Assembly: GCA_964245015.1 (NCBI GenBank)
Contig: CAXTMA010000030.1
Span: forward strand, 1 to 23,235
Length of the DNA stretch: 23,235 nt
Source: RH-AL1 sp964245015
GTDB lineage: Bacteria; Pseudomonadota; Alphaproteobacteria; Rhizobiales; Beijerinckiaceae
Direction of reading: 5' to 3'
Below the pieces are notes generated by a model. The model ran no database searches and was not told the DNA's origin. It worked only from the letters and a program-made list of their open reading frames with translations. The translations under genes and the position numbers were made by a program. This document shows, piece after piece, positions 14,451-21,626 of this stretch. How positions within the stretch are numbered: the stretch's first letter is position 1; each line of letters opens with the position of its first letter.

Positions 14451-14749
14451 GATACCTGCAGCGGTGCGCGCCGACGGTTTGCACGAAATCGAAGGGCTCG
14501 CCGTCGACCAATCTTGCGATGGGGGCGCAGACCTGTTCACGGCAGCGACCATCTGCCGTCGAGCGCGACAGCGATAGCTGCCGACGACGGCAGCGGGCGC
14601 AGTCACAGCATACAGCATCCCACTGCCGAACGGCGGTTTTCGATCCGACTCGGCCAAGACCGCCCGACCTGCCGCAGCCAACCGACGTCCTCCAAGGTTT
14701 CCGCCCCGCTGACTTCGGCCGGCTTCCGTTGTTTCTGGGCGGAGCGACT
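14451..14749. other. Gene-free degenerate stretch
   Basis: Between the monooxygenase pseudogene and the next fragment, about 300 bases show only Arg/Ser-rich shadow frames on both strands. I see no RNA gene, repeat or promoter pattern here. Confidence 0.4.
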
Positions 14750-14992
14750 TCAGGCGTCGATCACTCGAAGGCTTGCCGGCGAGATCAGGGACGGTCGCTT
14801 GCCCGGTCTCTTCATCCACAACGAACAGCCCTCGGCGAACAGGCGGGCGACCTCATCCAGGTCGGCCGCGAAGATCGCGTGCTCGGCATGGTGCCTGGTC
14901 CGGCCCGTGGTTGGCGCCAGCTGGTAGCCGCGCGATGTGTGGTGCAGCGCTTCCTGCACGCCCTCGCGCGGCTGGACGCGCTCGATCCTGAC
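14750..14992 (-). pseudogene. Unrecognised minus-strand gene fragment
   Basis: This frame reads VRIERVQPREGVQEALHH, SRGYQLAPTTGRTR, HHAEHAIFAADLDEVARLFAEG and LWMKRPGKRPSLIS, with a protein-like composition unlike the shadows around it. A GTG at 14959 or 14992 could start it. An in-frame TGA lies upstream at 15020-15022, so at most about 90 residues remain. I do not know the family. It is likely the 3' part of a lost gene within the island, but a small intact gene cannot be excluded. Confidence 0.35.
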
Positions 14993-15256
14993 GATTGCCC
15001 GATCACATTTCGATCGATCTCACTGCCTTTCACCAGCATGGGCGTCGCAAGCTGCATGTGTACGCACGCTCGCGAGTCATGCATCACGGAAGCGCAGCCT
15101 TGGGGCGAAGGTTGGACCGTTGGCGGTATCAGTCTAGCCAAGTTCGGGGTCGATCGGCGCGCCATGGAAAAGATCGACAGGAGGAGCGAGGACTGCGCCT
15201 TCCAAGGCGCATAGCAGAAGCTCGATCTTTCCATTGTATTTTGGAGCAACGGCACC

Positions 15257-15301
15257 ATGTCCGACCAAGAAAGCCAACTGGAGCCGAATCGTGTCGTCTG
15301 A
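15257..15301 (+). promoter_or_regulatory. Possible 14-codon leader ORF overlapping the first mucR start
   Basis: An ATG at 15257 opens a 14-codon frame (MSDQESQLEPNRVV) whose TGA at 15299-15301 lies just inside the mucR-like gene, which starts with GTG 15291. Such an overlap could couple translation. The evidence is position only, and a chance ORF is equally possible. Confidence 0.2.
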
Positions 15302-15782
15302 AAACAAGTCCGCGACCAATGCCGCGAAAGTCCTCATCGCCTCCACGACGGATATCCTGTCCGCCTACGTCAGCAAGAATTCGGTCTCGGCGGCAGAGAT
15401 GCCGGCGTTGATCTCCGGGGTTCACGCCGCACTGGCATCACTCGGGAACGAGCCGACACCGCTTGCAAAGCAAGCACCGGCGCCCGCAGTTTCGGTGAAG
15501 AGATCGGTTCACAACGACTTCATCATCTGCCTGGAAGACGGCAAGAAGTTCAAGTCGCTGCGCCGGCACCTTTCGACGCTCGGCCTGACGCCGGATGCAT
15601 ATCGGGCGAAATGGAACCTGCCGGCCAGCTATCCAATGGTGGCACCATCCTATTCGGCGACGCGCTCGCAGCTCGCGAAGAGCAGCGGGCTCGGCGCACC
15701 GCGGTCGGCGATGCGGCGATCGGTCGGCGCCCCCGCCGAGCGGGGCACGCCCAGCGGGCGGCGGCCGAAGAAAGCGGCCTGA
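15291..15782 (+). CDS. MucR/Ros family transcriptional regulator, copy 1 (altered zinc finger)
   Basis: This is a DNA-binding regulator of the Ros/MucR family, which silences AT-rich promoters in alphaproteobacteria. From GTG 15291 (GGAG 6 bases before) it has 163 residues; an upstream ATG at 15234 adds 19 unlikely residues. The N-terminal oligomerisation part (about 1-60) contains ILSAYVSKNSVSAAEMPALI. The finger region reads IICLEDGKKFKSLRRHLSTL, then TPDAYRAKWNLPASYPMVAP. Ligands are Cys, Asp at C-x2-D (as in Brucella MucR), then His after nine residues, but the last His (H-x3-H) is Leu. The C-terminus is basic (RRPKKAA). It is convergent with a second copy at 17057 on the other strand. 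Confidence 0.85.
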   Translation: MSSENKSATNAAKVLIASTTDILSAYVSKNSVSAAEMPALISGVHAALASLGNEPTPLAKQAPAPAVSVKRSVHNDFIICLEDGKKFKSLRRHLSTLGLTPDAYRAKWNLPASYPMVAPSYSATRSQLAKSSGLGAPRSAMRRSVGAPAERGTPSGRRPKKAA

Positions 15783-16015
15783 CACGATGGCGACGTGCGC
15801 CTCGCAGCTGTCGGGCGACAGCCGAGAATAGTAGATCATCGCCTGCCTATCGTCGGCGCCGGCCACGCGCCGGGCGGTATTGGTTGGGGTGAGTTCGTCG
15901 ACGGATGCCAGCTTGGGAATGCGGTGGCGATGAACCAAGGTCTGCCGGATCGCCTTCCGAAAGGGCCGCACTTGCGAGTGAGGGCCTTGTCCGTCGTCGA
16001 GCACGGGGCAGGTGT
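15783..16015. other. Degenerate stretch after mucR copy 1
   Basis: A minus-strand frame is open here (part of a frame spanning 15438-16256) and includes TLVHRHRIPKLASVDELTPT and MIYYSRLSPDSCEAHVAIV, which look partly protein-like, but I cannot assign them and the same frame is a shadow of mucR further down. I call no gene. Confidence 0.3.
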
Positions 16016-16185
16016 TCAGGGCAGCACCAGCCCCGACGCAGGGTAGACCAGAGCCGCCACCCATCGCACCGCCGACACGGGTCGGCGGCGCCGACAGTCG
16101 CGCCGGTATATTGTGGGTGGTCGGCACCGGCATGCCGAGCAGCGTCGCCCCGAACAGCGTCAGGGCGTCACCCGTTCCGGCGCAG
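16016..16185 (-). pseudogene. PiT-family phosphate permease, C-terminal fossil
   Basis: One minus frame reads TLFGATLLGMPVPTTHNI, close to the PiT signature block (ATLFG-x-PVSTTH) of inorganic phosphate transporters. A second frame, one shift later, reads RRRPVSAVRWVAALVYPASGLVLP, like the following RRVSAVRW...IPAS segment and its C-terminal end, and then stops at 16016-16018. Only the last part of the permease is left, and it is frameshifted. It follows a DUF47 fragment on the same strand, the usual gene order of DUF47-pit operons, which strengthens the call. Confidence 0.45.
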
Positions 16186-16224
16186 TATCCCTGCGTCGGG
16201 CGGCGGCATCGGCGATGACCGGAC

Positions 16225-16356
16225 CCACCTCGCATGGATGGATCGAAGCGCGTCATCCCCGAACAGGCCGGCGGCCTTCTGCACCTGCTCGATGGTGTCG
16301 CCGAGCGAGTTCGTCAGCGCCGGAATGTCGCTGCGATCGAAGGGCGCAATGAATTT
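16225..16356 (-). pseudogene. DUF47 (PhoU-like Pit accessory protein), N-terminal fragment
   Basis: A 44-codon frame reads KFIAPFDRSDIPALTNSLGD, then TIEQVQKAAGLFGDD. The block FIxPFDRxDI followed by a long helix is the start of DUF47/TIGR00153 proteins, PhoU-like partners of PiT phosphate permeases. The start codon side is cut exactly where the composite repeat at 16358 begins (an in-frame TAA lies there), and the other side runs into the PiT fossil after a large deletion. It is clearly not functional. Confidence 0.5.
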
Positions 16357-16357
16357 T

Positions 16358-16460
16358 TAGAGCATCGGACCGAAAAGTGCGCAGCGGTTTTTGGACAAAT
16401 CCGATGCGGCACGATAGGTTAGAGCATCTGACTGGACCCGGTTTAGGGTCCGATGCTCTA
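16358..16460 (+). repeat. Composite palindromic repeat, copy A
   Basis: The copy is about 103 bp, with the parts GAGCATCGGACC, AAAAGTGCGCAGCGGTTTTT, GGACAAATCCGATGC, a variable middle, then GAGCATC and a closing GGTCCGATGCTC. Several arms are complementary, so it can fold into paired hairpins. It is similar to the CATCGGACC-type intergenic repeats common in Hyphomicrobiales genomes. It is present again in inverted orientation at 16831-16931. Confidence 0.75.
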
Positions 16461-16577
16461 GCGCGCGGCGAGCAGCATGTTGCGCGGCGCCCCGGCACCC
16501 GCCACGACCGCGTGCGGTTTGAAGAGGTCGGAGAAGCGATATTCCATGCGCATCATCGTCCGAAACCGGCCCAGCAT
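16458..16577 (-). pseudogene. Unrecognised C-terminal gene fragment between the repeats
   Basis: A 39-codon minus frame from ATG 16577 reads MLGRFRTMMRMEYRFSDLF, then PHAVVAGAGAPRNMLLAAR, and stops at a TAG inside repeat copy A. Its composition is protein-like, and it ends like a genuine C-terminus, but I do not recognise the family. Upstream an in-frame TGA near 16607 closes it, and another minus frame there (SILLRVPDSDTADRVKG) may be its continuation after a frameshift. Confidence 0.3.
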
Positions 16578-16830
16578 TGCGCCGCACCCTTCACCCGATC
16601 AGCCGTATCCGAGTCGGGCACACGCAACAGGATGGAGCGCAGGCCGCATCTCCCGAACGAAGCTCCCTGCGACGGGCTTTCAGGACCTCGGTCGGGACGA
16701 GAAAGTCGGAACTTCGCGCCCTTTCACTCCGACTGTCGATCTGGTGGAAGAGCTTGAGACCTTGAGGGCAATCCCATCCCCGGCCGTTTGCGCGGCCGGA
16801 CTGAAACTTGGCTGCCGTGTATTCCGGGAT
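16578..16830. other. Unassigned sequence between inverted repeat copies
   Basis: No gene can be supported. Frames on both strands are open for 60-200 codons because of high GC, but they lack family motifs and good ribosome sites. Confidence 0.35.
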
Positions 16831-16931
16831 GGAGCATCGGACCTTGATCGGGTTCGGCCCGATGCTCCGACCTCTCGTGTCGCATCGGACCTGTCCAGAA
16901 ACGGCAGTGCGCTTTTGGGTCCGATGCGTTC
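16831..16931 (-). repeat. Composite palindromic repeat, copy B (inverted)
   Basis: The reverse complement of this segment aligns over its whole length with copy A at 16358-16460: GCATCGGACC, AAAAG-GC-C-G-CGTTT, TGGACA, TCCGATGCG, CACGA-AGGT, GAGCATC and GGTCCGATGCTC appear in the same order and spacing, with scattered base changes. Its own outer arms GGAGCATCGG and CCGATGCTCC (16831-16840 and 16859-16868) also pair. Confidence 0.75.
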
Positions 16932-17056
16932 GCCCGGCTGGTTCAACCGTTCTTCAAAACCATACGCCTCCGCGCCCCGGACCGAAGCATCGGCCGGGCG
17001 CAGAGGCGTGACGTATTGGAAAGTTGCCGCAGGCTTCCGCGCGGCGTCGGCAAGCT

Positions 17057-17536
17057 TTATCCGGCGGAGGCGCGCTTGCGGCTCTTGACCGGCGCTTCTG
17101 CGGTCGGCGCCGGCTCTTCGGCCCGCGGCTGCCCCAGGCCGATATCCTTGGCGAGCTTGGAACGGATCTCGGAATAGCCGGGCGCCACCATCGGGTAATC
17201 CTTCGGCAGGTTCCACTTCGTCCGGTATTCGTCAGGCGTCATGTTGTAGACGGTGCCGAGGTGCCGCTTCAGCGAGCGGAACTTCTTGCCGTCTTCCAAG
17301 CATATGATGTGATCCTGGCTCACCGATTTCTTGACGGGAACGGCCGGAACCAGGGGCGGCGGCGCCGGCTCGCTCCGCCCATTGGCGAGAGAGCTTATCG
17401 AGGCGTGCACCGAGGCGATGAAATCCGGCAGGTCGGCGGCGCGAATCGAGTTGTTGCTGACATAGGCCGAAACCAGATCGGCAACGATCTCGATGTAGGA
17501 AGCTGTTTGTGTTCCTTCGGTATTGGAAGCGTCCAC
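17057..17536 (-). CDS. MucR/Ros family transcriptional regulator, copy 2 (altered zinc finger)
   Basis: This 159-residue MucR/Ros-type regulator starts with GTG 17536 (GGGG about 6 bases before). The N-terminal oligomerisation region shows IVADLVSAYVSNNSIRAADL and PDFIASVHASISSL. The finger reads IICLEDGKKFRSLKRHLGTV, then YNMTPDEYRTKWNLPKDYP and YSEIRSKLAKDIGLG. The first three ligand positions (Cys, Asp, His) are kept, but the fourth, normally His, is Val. The C-terminus is Ala/Pro/Lys-rich (VKSRKRASAG). It is closer to canonical MucR than copy 1. A strong sigma-70-like promoter lies about 100 bases upstream. MucR proteins are often self-regulated, which the AT-rich upstream DNA would allow, but that is inference. 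Confidence 0.88.
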   Translation of the reverse strand: MDASNTEGTQTASYIEIVADLVSAYVSNNSIRAADLPDFIASVHASISSLANGRSEPAPPPLVPAVPVKKSVSQDHIICLEDGKKFRSLKRHLGTVYNMTPDEYRTKWNLPKDYPMVAPGYSEIRSKLAKDIGLGQPRAEEPAPTAEAPVKSRKRASAG

Positions 17537-17640
17537 CTTTTACCCCGATCTATGGCTGCGAGTGTCACCCGATGTTCCGGCTCGATTGGGCTGCCCGCGC
17601 CTTCGCGTGCGTTGCGACCTGCAACATGGGATAGACCGGC

Positions 17641-17669
17641 TATCTACGAGCGCCTCCGGGAAGTGTCAA
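17641..17669 (-). promoter_or_regulatory. Sigma-70-like promoter for mucR copy 2
   Basis: On the minus strand TTGACA (17669-17664) is a perfect -35 box, followed after exactly 17 bases by TAGATA (17646-17641) as a fair -10 box. Transcription would start near 17634, giving a leader of about 100 bases before GTG 17536. Confidence 0.55.
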
Positions 17670-17935
17670 GTACAGGGCATGTTATCATAAGACGAAATTG
17701 CTGACACGATGACACAGCCTACTGCATCACCATGACAACGTTCGACAGGGAAAGAAAACGGAAACGCGCGGCCCGAGTCACGACTGTGTGAAATTCTTAA
17801 GTTCCGGCCATCGGCTGACGCAGCGGAACGAAAGGGTCGAGGTCTGCTCGATCCATCCCGGTGGGGATTGGTGGCAGGCAAGCCGCGACCTGAGGCAAGG
17901 TCATCGTTCGTTCCACATCGCGTCTTTCGTGTCCA
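17670..17935. other. Intergenic DNA between the mucR copy 2 promoter and the recQ 3' end
   Basis: With the mucR leader this makes a 400-base gap without genes. Bases about 17670-17730 are AT-richer with several TA steps (GTTATCATAAGACG), the kind of DNA MucR/Ros proteins bind, so an operator may lie here. I see no terminator with a T-run after recQ. Confidence 0.35.
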
Positions 17936-19885
17936 TCAGTCCGCATGCAGCGCCACCACGGCAAGAAGGGCCGCACCATACGTGCCCGCCCTTGCCGGAC
18001 CGACGCCGCGAACGGTGGCGAGAGCCGAAAGGTCGCGCGGGCGGGTGCGCGCGATGTCGCGCAGGCTGCGATCGGTGGTGACGACGTAGACCGGCACCTT
18101 GCCGGCGCGGGCCAGGGCGAGGCGCTCGGCTTTCAAGGCGATGAAGAGCCGCTCGTCGGCGGTCGACAGGGACTCCTCGGACGCTTCGAGGGTTGCCACG
18201 GGAAGAGCGGGGCTTCGCATCGCCGATCCGGCCGGGGAGCGCGGATCCTCGTCGGCGGCCAGCGCGCCGAGCATCCGCTTTGCCCTCCCGTCGGCCCTCC
18301 CATCGGCCCGTCCGCTTCCCCCGGCGACCGCGACGAGATCGAGCGGCGCCTGGCCGGTGAGAACGGCGCGGCCGGCCGGCGTCACGCACCATCGCTCCAC
18401 GTCCTGCTCGATCAGTCCGGCAGCCTGCAACTGCCGGAAGATGCTGCGCCAGCCGGCGGCGTCGAACTCGGAGCCGACCCCGAAGGTGGGCAGGGCATCG
18501 TGGCTATGCCGGCGCATCGCGTCCGTGGCCTTGCCGATGAGCAGGTTGGCCAGATGGCCGGGAAAGAAGCGCCCGGAAGTGCGCAGCAGCGCCGACATCG
18601 CCTTCTGCGCCGCGATCGCGCCGTCGAACATCGGATGGACGCCGTCGCAGATGTCGCAGAAGCGGCAGGGATCGGCCGACTCGCCGAAGGCGGCGAGCAG
18701 CGCCTGCCGGCGGCAGCGCGGGCTTTCGCAAAAGGCGAGCAGCAGGGCGAGGCGCCGGTGCTCCAACGCCTTGCGCTCGGTTGAAGCGTCCGACAGCGCG
18801 ATCTGGCGCTCGCGCAGGCGGATGTCGCCCTCGCCCCACAGCAGCAGCGTATCGGCGCGGGCGCCGTCGCGTCCGGCCCGGCCGATCTCCTGGTAATAGC
18901 CCTCGATGGAGCCGGGCAGGTCGGCGTGGCAAACGAAGCGCACGTCGGGCTTGTCGATGCCCATGCCGAACGCGATCGTCGCCACCACCACCGTGCCGGG
19001 ATTGCGCAGGAACTCGTCCTGATGGGCGTTGCGCGAGCTTGCCTCCATGCCGGCATGGTAGGGCAGCGCCGCCACGCCGTCGTCGGCGAGCAGGGCTGCG
19101 AGCTTTTCCGTGCCCTTGCGCGACGAAACGTAGATGATGCCGCTCGAGCCGCGCCGTTCGCGCACGAAGCCCTTGATCTGCCGGGCGAGGTCGCCCTTGC
19201 GGCGAACGGCGAGGTGGAGGTTGGGCCGGTCAAACGAGCTGACGAAGCGGCGCGGCTCGCCCCGGAACAGCTTGGCCACGATCTCGTCGCGGGTTTCGCC
19301 ATCGGCGCTCGCGGTGACGGCGACCATCTGCGGGCCGCCCAGCGCGTCGGCGACGGCGCGCAGCTCCATGTATTCCGGGCGGAAGTCGTGACCCCATTGC
19401 GAAACGCAGTGCGCCTCGTCGATCGCCAGCCGGTCGCAGCCGCCGGCGCGCAGCGCCTCGATCGTGCCGGAGCGCAGCAGCCGCTCGGGCGACACGTAGA
19501 GCAGGCGCAGCCGTCGCTCGCGCAGCGCCGCGCCGACGGCGGCGTGCTCCTCGCCGGTGTTGCCCGAATGCAGCGCGCCGGCCGCGACGCCCTTGGCGCG
19601 GAGCTGGCGCACCTGGTCGCGCATCAGCGCGATGAGCGGCGACACCACCACCGTGAGCCGGCCGCCGCTGACAGCCGGCAGCTGGTAGCACAGCGACTTG
19701 CCGGCACCGGTCGGCATCACGGCCAGCACGTCCGCGCCCGCAAGGATCGCCGCCACGATGGCGTCCTGCCCCGGCCGCAGCGTGGCGAAGCCGAACACGC
19801 GGTTCAGCGTGTCGAGCGCGGCGGCGGGCACGTCCGCCGCGGCCTCAGCCGGAAGACGCCCAGACCCGCTTCCAGGTGAGGTCAA
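17936..19885 (-). CDS. recQ: ATP-dependent DNA helicase RecQ
   Basis: RecQ is a 3'-5' DNA helicase for recombination and replication fork repair. Domains in order are the helicase core with FGFATLRPGQ (Q-motif region, about 31-40), Walker A MPTGAGKSLCYQL (Lys63), DEAHCVSQWGHDFRPEY (156-172), TASADGETRDEI and QEIGRAGRDG; a zinc domain with Cys in CESPRCRRQ and CRFCDIC; a winged-helix region (RSIFRQLQAAGLIEQD); and a C-terminal HRDC domain (LFIALKAERLALARAGKVP, LATVRGVG). The length is about 649 residues, slightly above the usual ~600. The frame is open to 20707, but upstream residues are the shadow of the MocR gene. The only sensible start is TTG 19885, which overlaps the MocR stop as TTGA. 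It is cotranscribed with that regulator. Confidence 0.9.
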   Translation of the reverse strand: MTSPGSGSGRLPAEAAADVPAAALDTLNRVFGFATLRPGQDAIVAAILAGADVLAVMPTGAGKSLCYQLPAVSGGRLTVVVSPLIALMRDQVRQLRAKGVAAGALHSGNTGEEHAAVGAALRERRLRLLYVSPERLLRSGTIEALRAGGCDRLAIDEAHCVSQWGHDFRPEYMELRAVADALGGPQMVAVTASADGETRDEIVAKLFRGEPRRFVSSFDRPNLHLAVRRKGDLARQIKGFVRERRGSSGIIYVSSRKGTEKLAALLADDGVAALPYHAGMEASSRNAHQDEFLRNPGTVVVATIAFGMGIDKPDVRFVCHADLPGSIEGYYQEIGRAGRDGARADTLLLWGEGDIRLRERQIALSDASTERKALEHRRLALLLAFCESPRCRRQALLAAFGESADPCRFCDICDGVHPMFDGAIAAQKAMSALLRTSGRFFPGHLANLLIGKATDAMRRHSHDALPTFGVGSEFDAAGWRSIFRQLQAAGLIEQDVERWCVTPAGRAVLTGQAPLDLVAVAGGSGRADGRADGRAKRMLGALAADEDPRSPAGSAMRSPALPVATLEASEESLSTADERLFIALKAERLALARAGKVPVYVVTTDRSLRDIARTRPRDLSALATVRGVGPARAGTYGAALLAVVALHAD

Positions 19886-21279
19886 AGATAGCTCGATGCC
19901 ATCGCCGGCTGTTCGTCCAACGTGTGCGCCATGAAGTCCAGGGCGGAGCGCACGGTGTCGCGCCCGGCGGGGCCGCCGAGGCACACCCTCACCGCTTCGC
20001 CCGGCTCGCCCGATACCACGAAAGCGTCGCTGGCCACCACGCCGATGCCGGTCGCCCGCATGTGGCCGATGAAGGCCGAGCGGGTCCAGGGCCGGGGCAG
20101 CGGCACCCACAGGTGGAAGGAGAGGGGGTCGGCGCGGAAGCTTCCCGGACGCAGGATCGCGGCTGCGAGCTTCTGCCGCGCCAGGGTTTCCGCCCGGATG
20201 AAGCGGAGGATGGAGTCGGCCGTGCCATCGGCGATCCAGCGCGTGGCCAGCGCCACGGTCAAGGGTGAGGCCATCACGTTGGCCGCCCGCAGCGCCGCCG
20301 CGAACGGCCAGCCGGCGCGGGCGTCGGGGGCCACCACGTAGGCCGCGCGCAGGCCCGCGCCGATGCATTTGGCGAGGCCGGCGATGTGCCAGGTGAGGTC
20401 CGGCGCGATGGCCGCCAAGGGGGGTTCCCCGCGCGCGGGGATGAAGCCGTAGGCGTCGTCCTCGACGATGGGCACGCCAAAGCGGCGGGCAACGGCGGCG
20501 ACCGCTTTGCGGCGCTCGGCCGACATGGTCAGCGTGGTCGGGTTCTGCAGTGTCGGATTGAGGTACAGCGCCTTGGGCGCGAGGCGGCGGCAGCCGTCGG
20601 CGAAGCTGTCGGGGTCGATGCCCTGCTCGTCCATCGGCAAGCCGACCAGCGACAGGCCGAGCTGCGCGCAGATGGATCGCACGCCGGGATAGGTGATGGC
20701 TTCGCAAAGCACGGTCTCGCCCGGGCGCGCCAGCATGGACAGGATGCCGGCGATGGCCGGATGGGCGCCGGGGGTCACGAAGATGCGCTCCTGCGCCGGC
20801 ACCAGGGCGCGGCGGCCGAGCCAGGCGGAGGCGGCGTCCTTGTCGGCGGGGGTGCCGCCGAAACCCTGGTAGCGCAGCAGCGCAACGAGATCGCGCCCGA
20901 CCTCCGCCAGCCCCTCGCGCATCCGGCGAACGAGGTCGCCGTCGGTCGGTTCGGGCGGCAGGTTCATCGACAGGTCGACGGCGCTCGTGCGCTCAGGGCT
21001 TCGCCCCGCCGGCTCGGCGTCGCGTCCCGGCGCGGGAACGCCGCGCACGAAGGTGCCCTGGCCGACATGGGACTCGACCAGCCCGCGGCGCTGCGCCTCG
21101 ACATAGCCGCGCGCGACCGTGGTGAAGTCCACCGCGAGCACGGCGGCGAGCTTGCGCTGCGGCGGCAGGCGGTCGCCACCGCTCAGCTTGCCGGACCGCA
21201 CGTCTTGGGCGATGGTGTCGGCGATGGCAAGGTATCGCGGCTTGCCGCTGCTTGTCAGGTCCGGAACCCAGTTGCTCAT
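19882..21279 (-). CDS. MocR/PdxR-type GntR regulator with aminotransferase-like domain
   Basis: This 465-residue transcription factor is built from a GntR winged helix (about residues 12-80: YLAIADTIAQDVRSGKLSGG, DRLPPQRKLA, TVARGYVEAQRRGLVES, VGQGTFV) joined to a fold-type I aminotransferase-like domain that binds pyridoxal phosphate. PLP contacts are visible: Asn246 in LQNPTT, Asp275 and Tyr277 in EDDAYG, and the Schiff-base Lys304 in GLAKCIGAGLRAAYV. MocR proteins sense PLP or amino compounds; the target here is unknown. I chose ATG 21279 (GAGCGGAGCGG before it), since the frame to 21429 adds residues unlike the family. It is divergent from the Nit1C-type cluster 347 bases away and overlaps recQ by 4 bases. 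Confidence 0.85.
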   Translation of the reverse strand: MSNWVPDLTSSGKPRYLAIADTIAQDVRSGKLSGGDRLPPQRKLAAVLAVDFTTVARGYVEAQRRGLVESHVGQGTFVRGVPAPGRDAEPAGRSPERTSAVDLSMNLPPEPTDGDLVRRMREGLAEVGRDLVALLRYQGFGGTPADKDAASAWLGRRALVPAQERIFVTPGAHPAIAGILSMLARPGETVLCEAITYPGVRSICAQLGLSLVGLPMDEQGIDPDSFADGCRRLAPKALYLNPTLQNPTTLTMSAERRKAVAAVARRFGVPIVEDDAYGFIPARGEPPLAAIAPDLTWHIAGLAKCIGAGLRAAYVVAPDARAGWPFAAALRAANVMASPLTVALATRWIADGTADSILRFIRAETLARQKLAAAILRPGSFRADPLSFHLWVPLPRPWTRSAFIGHMRATGIGVVASDAFVVSGEPGEAVRVCLGGPAGRDTVRSALDFMAHTLDEQPAMASSYL

Positions 21280-21351
21280 CCGCTCCGCTCGCTTGCGCGC
21301 CTCACGCGCAATCGTCAGGCAGTGGCAGCGTCGCAAAAGCCTAGCCAATTG

Positions 21352-21365
21352 ACTGCACATTGTTG
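21352..21365. promoter_or_regulatory. Imperfect inverted repeat upstream of the MocR gene
   Basis: TGCACATTGTTGCA, about 75 bases before the MocR gene start, has matching TGCA ends and near-palindromic inner bases. It could be an operator for the MocR protein itself or for another regulator of this divergent region. The support is weak. Confidence 0.25.
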
Positions 21366-21510
21366 CATTCAGGTCCAGCGCGCTAGCCGAGCGTGCCGGC
21401 ACGCGCCGAACGCCTCCGCGTGACGACAATCGTGAACAAACCTTCAGCGCCCTGCGCAGCGACTAGGCAAAGCGACCAAGAAACATTCGACTGCATTGAC
21501 CGGACGACGA

Positions 21511-21525
21511 CTGCGAAATTCGCAG
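21511..21525. promoter_or_regulatory. Perfect 15-bp palindrome upstream of the sigma-54 promoter
   Basis: CTGCGAAATTCGCAG has perfect 7-base arms around one central base. It lies 45 bases before the -24 box of the sigma-54 promoter, about 65 bases before the expected transcription start. The position and symmetry suit a binding site for an activator or repressor of the Nit1C-type cluster. It does not match the usual NtrC site (TGCACC...GGTGCA) closely. Confidence 0.45.
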
Positions 21526-21555
21526 ATCGGGCTTATGATTCAGCCCCATTCAATT

Positions 21556-21570
21556 TGGCACAGGTGTTGC
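21556..21570 (+). promoter_or_regulatory. Sigma-54 (RpoN) promoter of the Nit1C-type cluster
   Basis: TGGCAC (21556-21561), five bases, then TTGC (21567-21570) matches the -24/-12 consensus TGGCAC-N5-TTGC exactly, with the invariant GG and GC 10 bases apart. Transcription would start near 21582, about 45 bases before the first ATG. RpoN promoters need an enhancer-binding activator, commonly NtrC for nitrogen genes, which fits the nitrogen-starvation protein encoded next. Confidence 0.75.
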
Positions 21571-21626
21571 GATCCGCATCCTCATCCCACGATCCGTCGG
21601 GACGTTCTGCCAGCCGAGGATACGCC

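Noticed and set aside
15134..15346. 70-codon minus-strand ORF with a protein-like part (GAVAPKYNGKIELLLCALEG)
   Set aside because: It overlaps the start of mucR copy 1 on the other strand and I know no family. It could be another fossil fragment, but the support is too thin to call.
16358..16931. CRISPR-like array
   Set aside because: There are only two copies, about 100 bp long and inverted to each other, with no regular spacers and no cas genes.
17936..20707. A 923-residue fusion of an unknown N-terminal region with RecQ
   Set aside because: Residues before TTG 19885 are an Arg/Pro/Gly-rich shadow of the MocR gene read in another frame.
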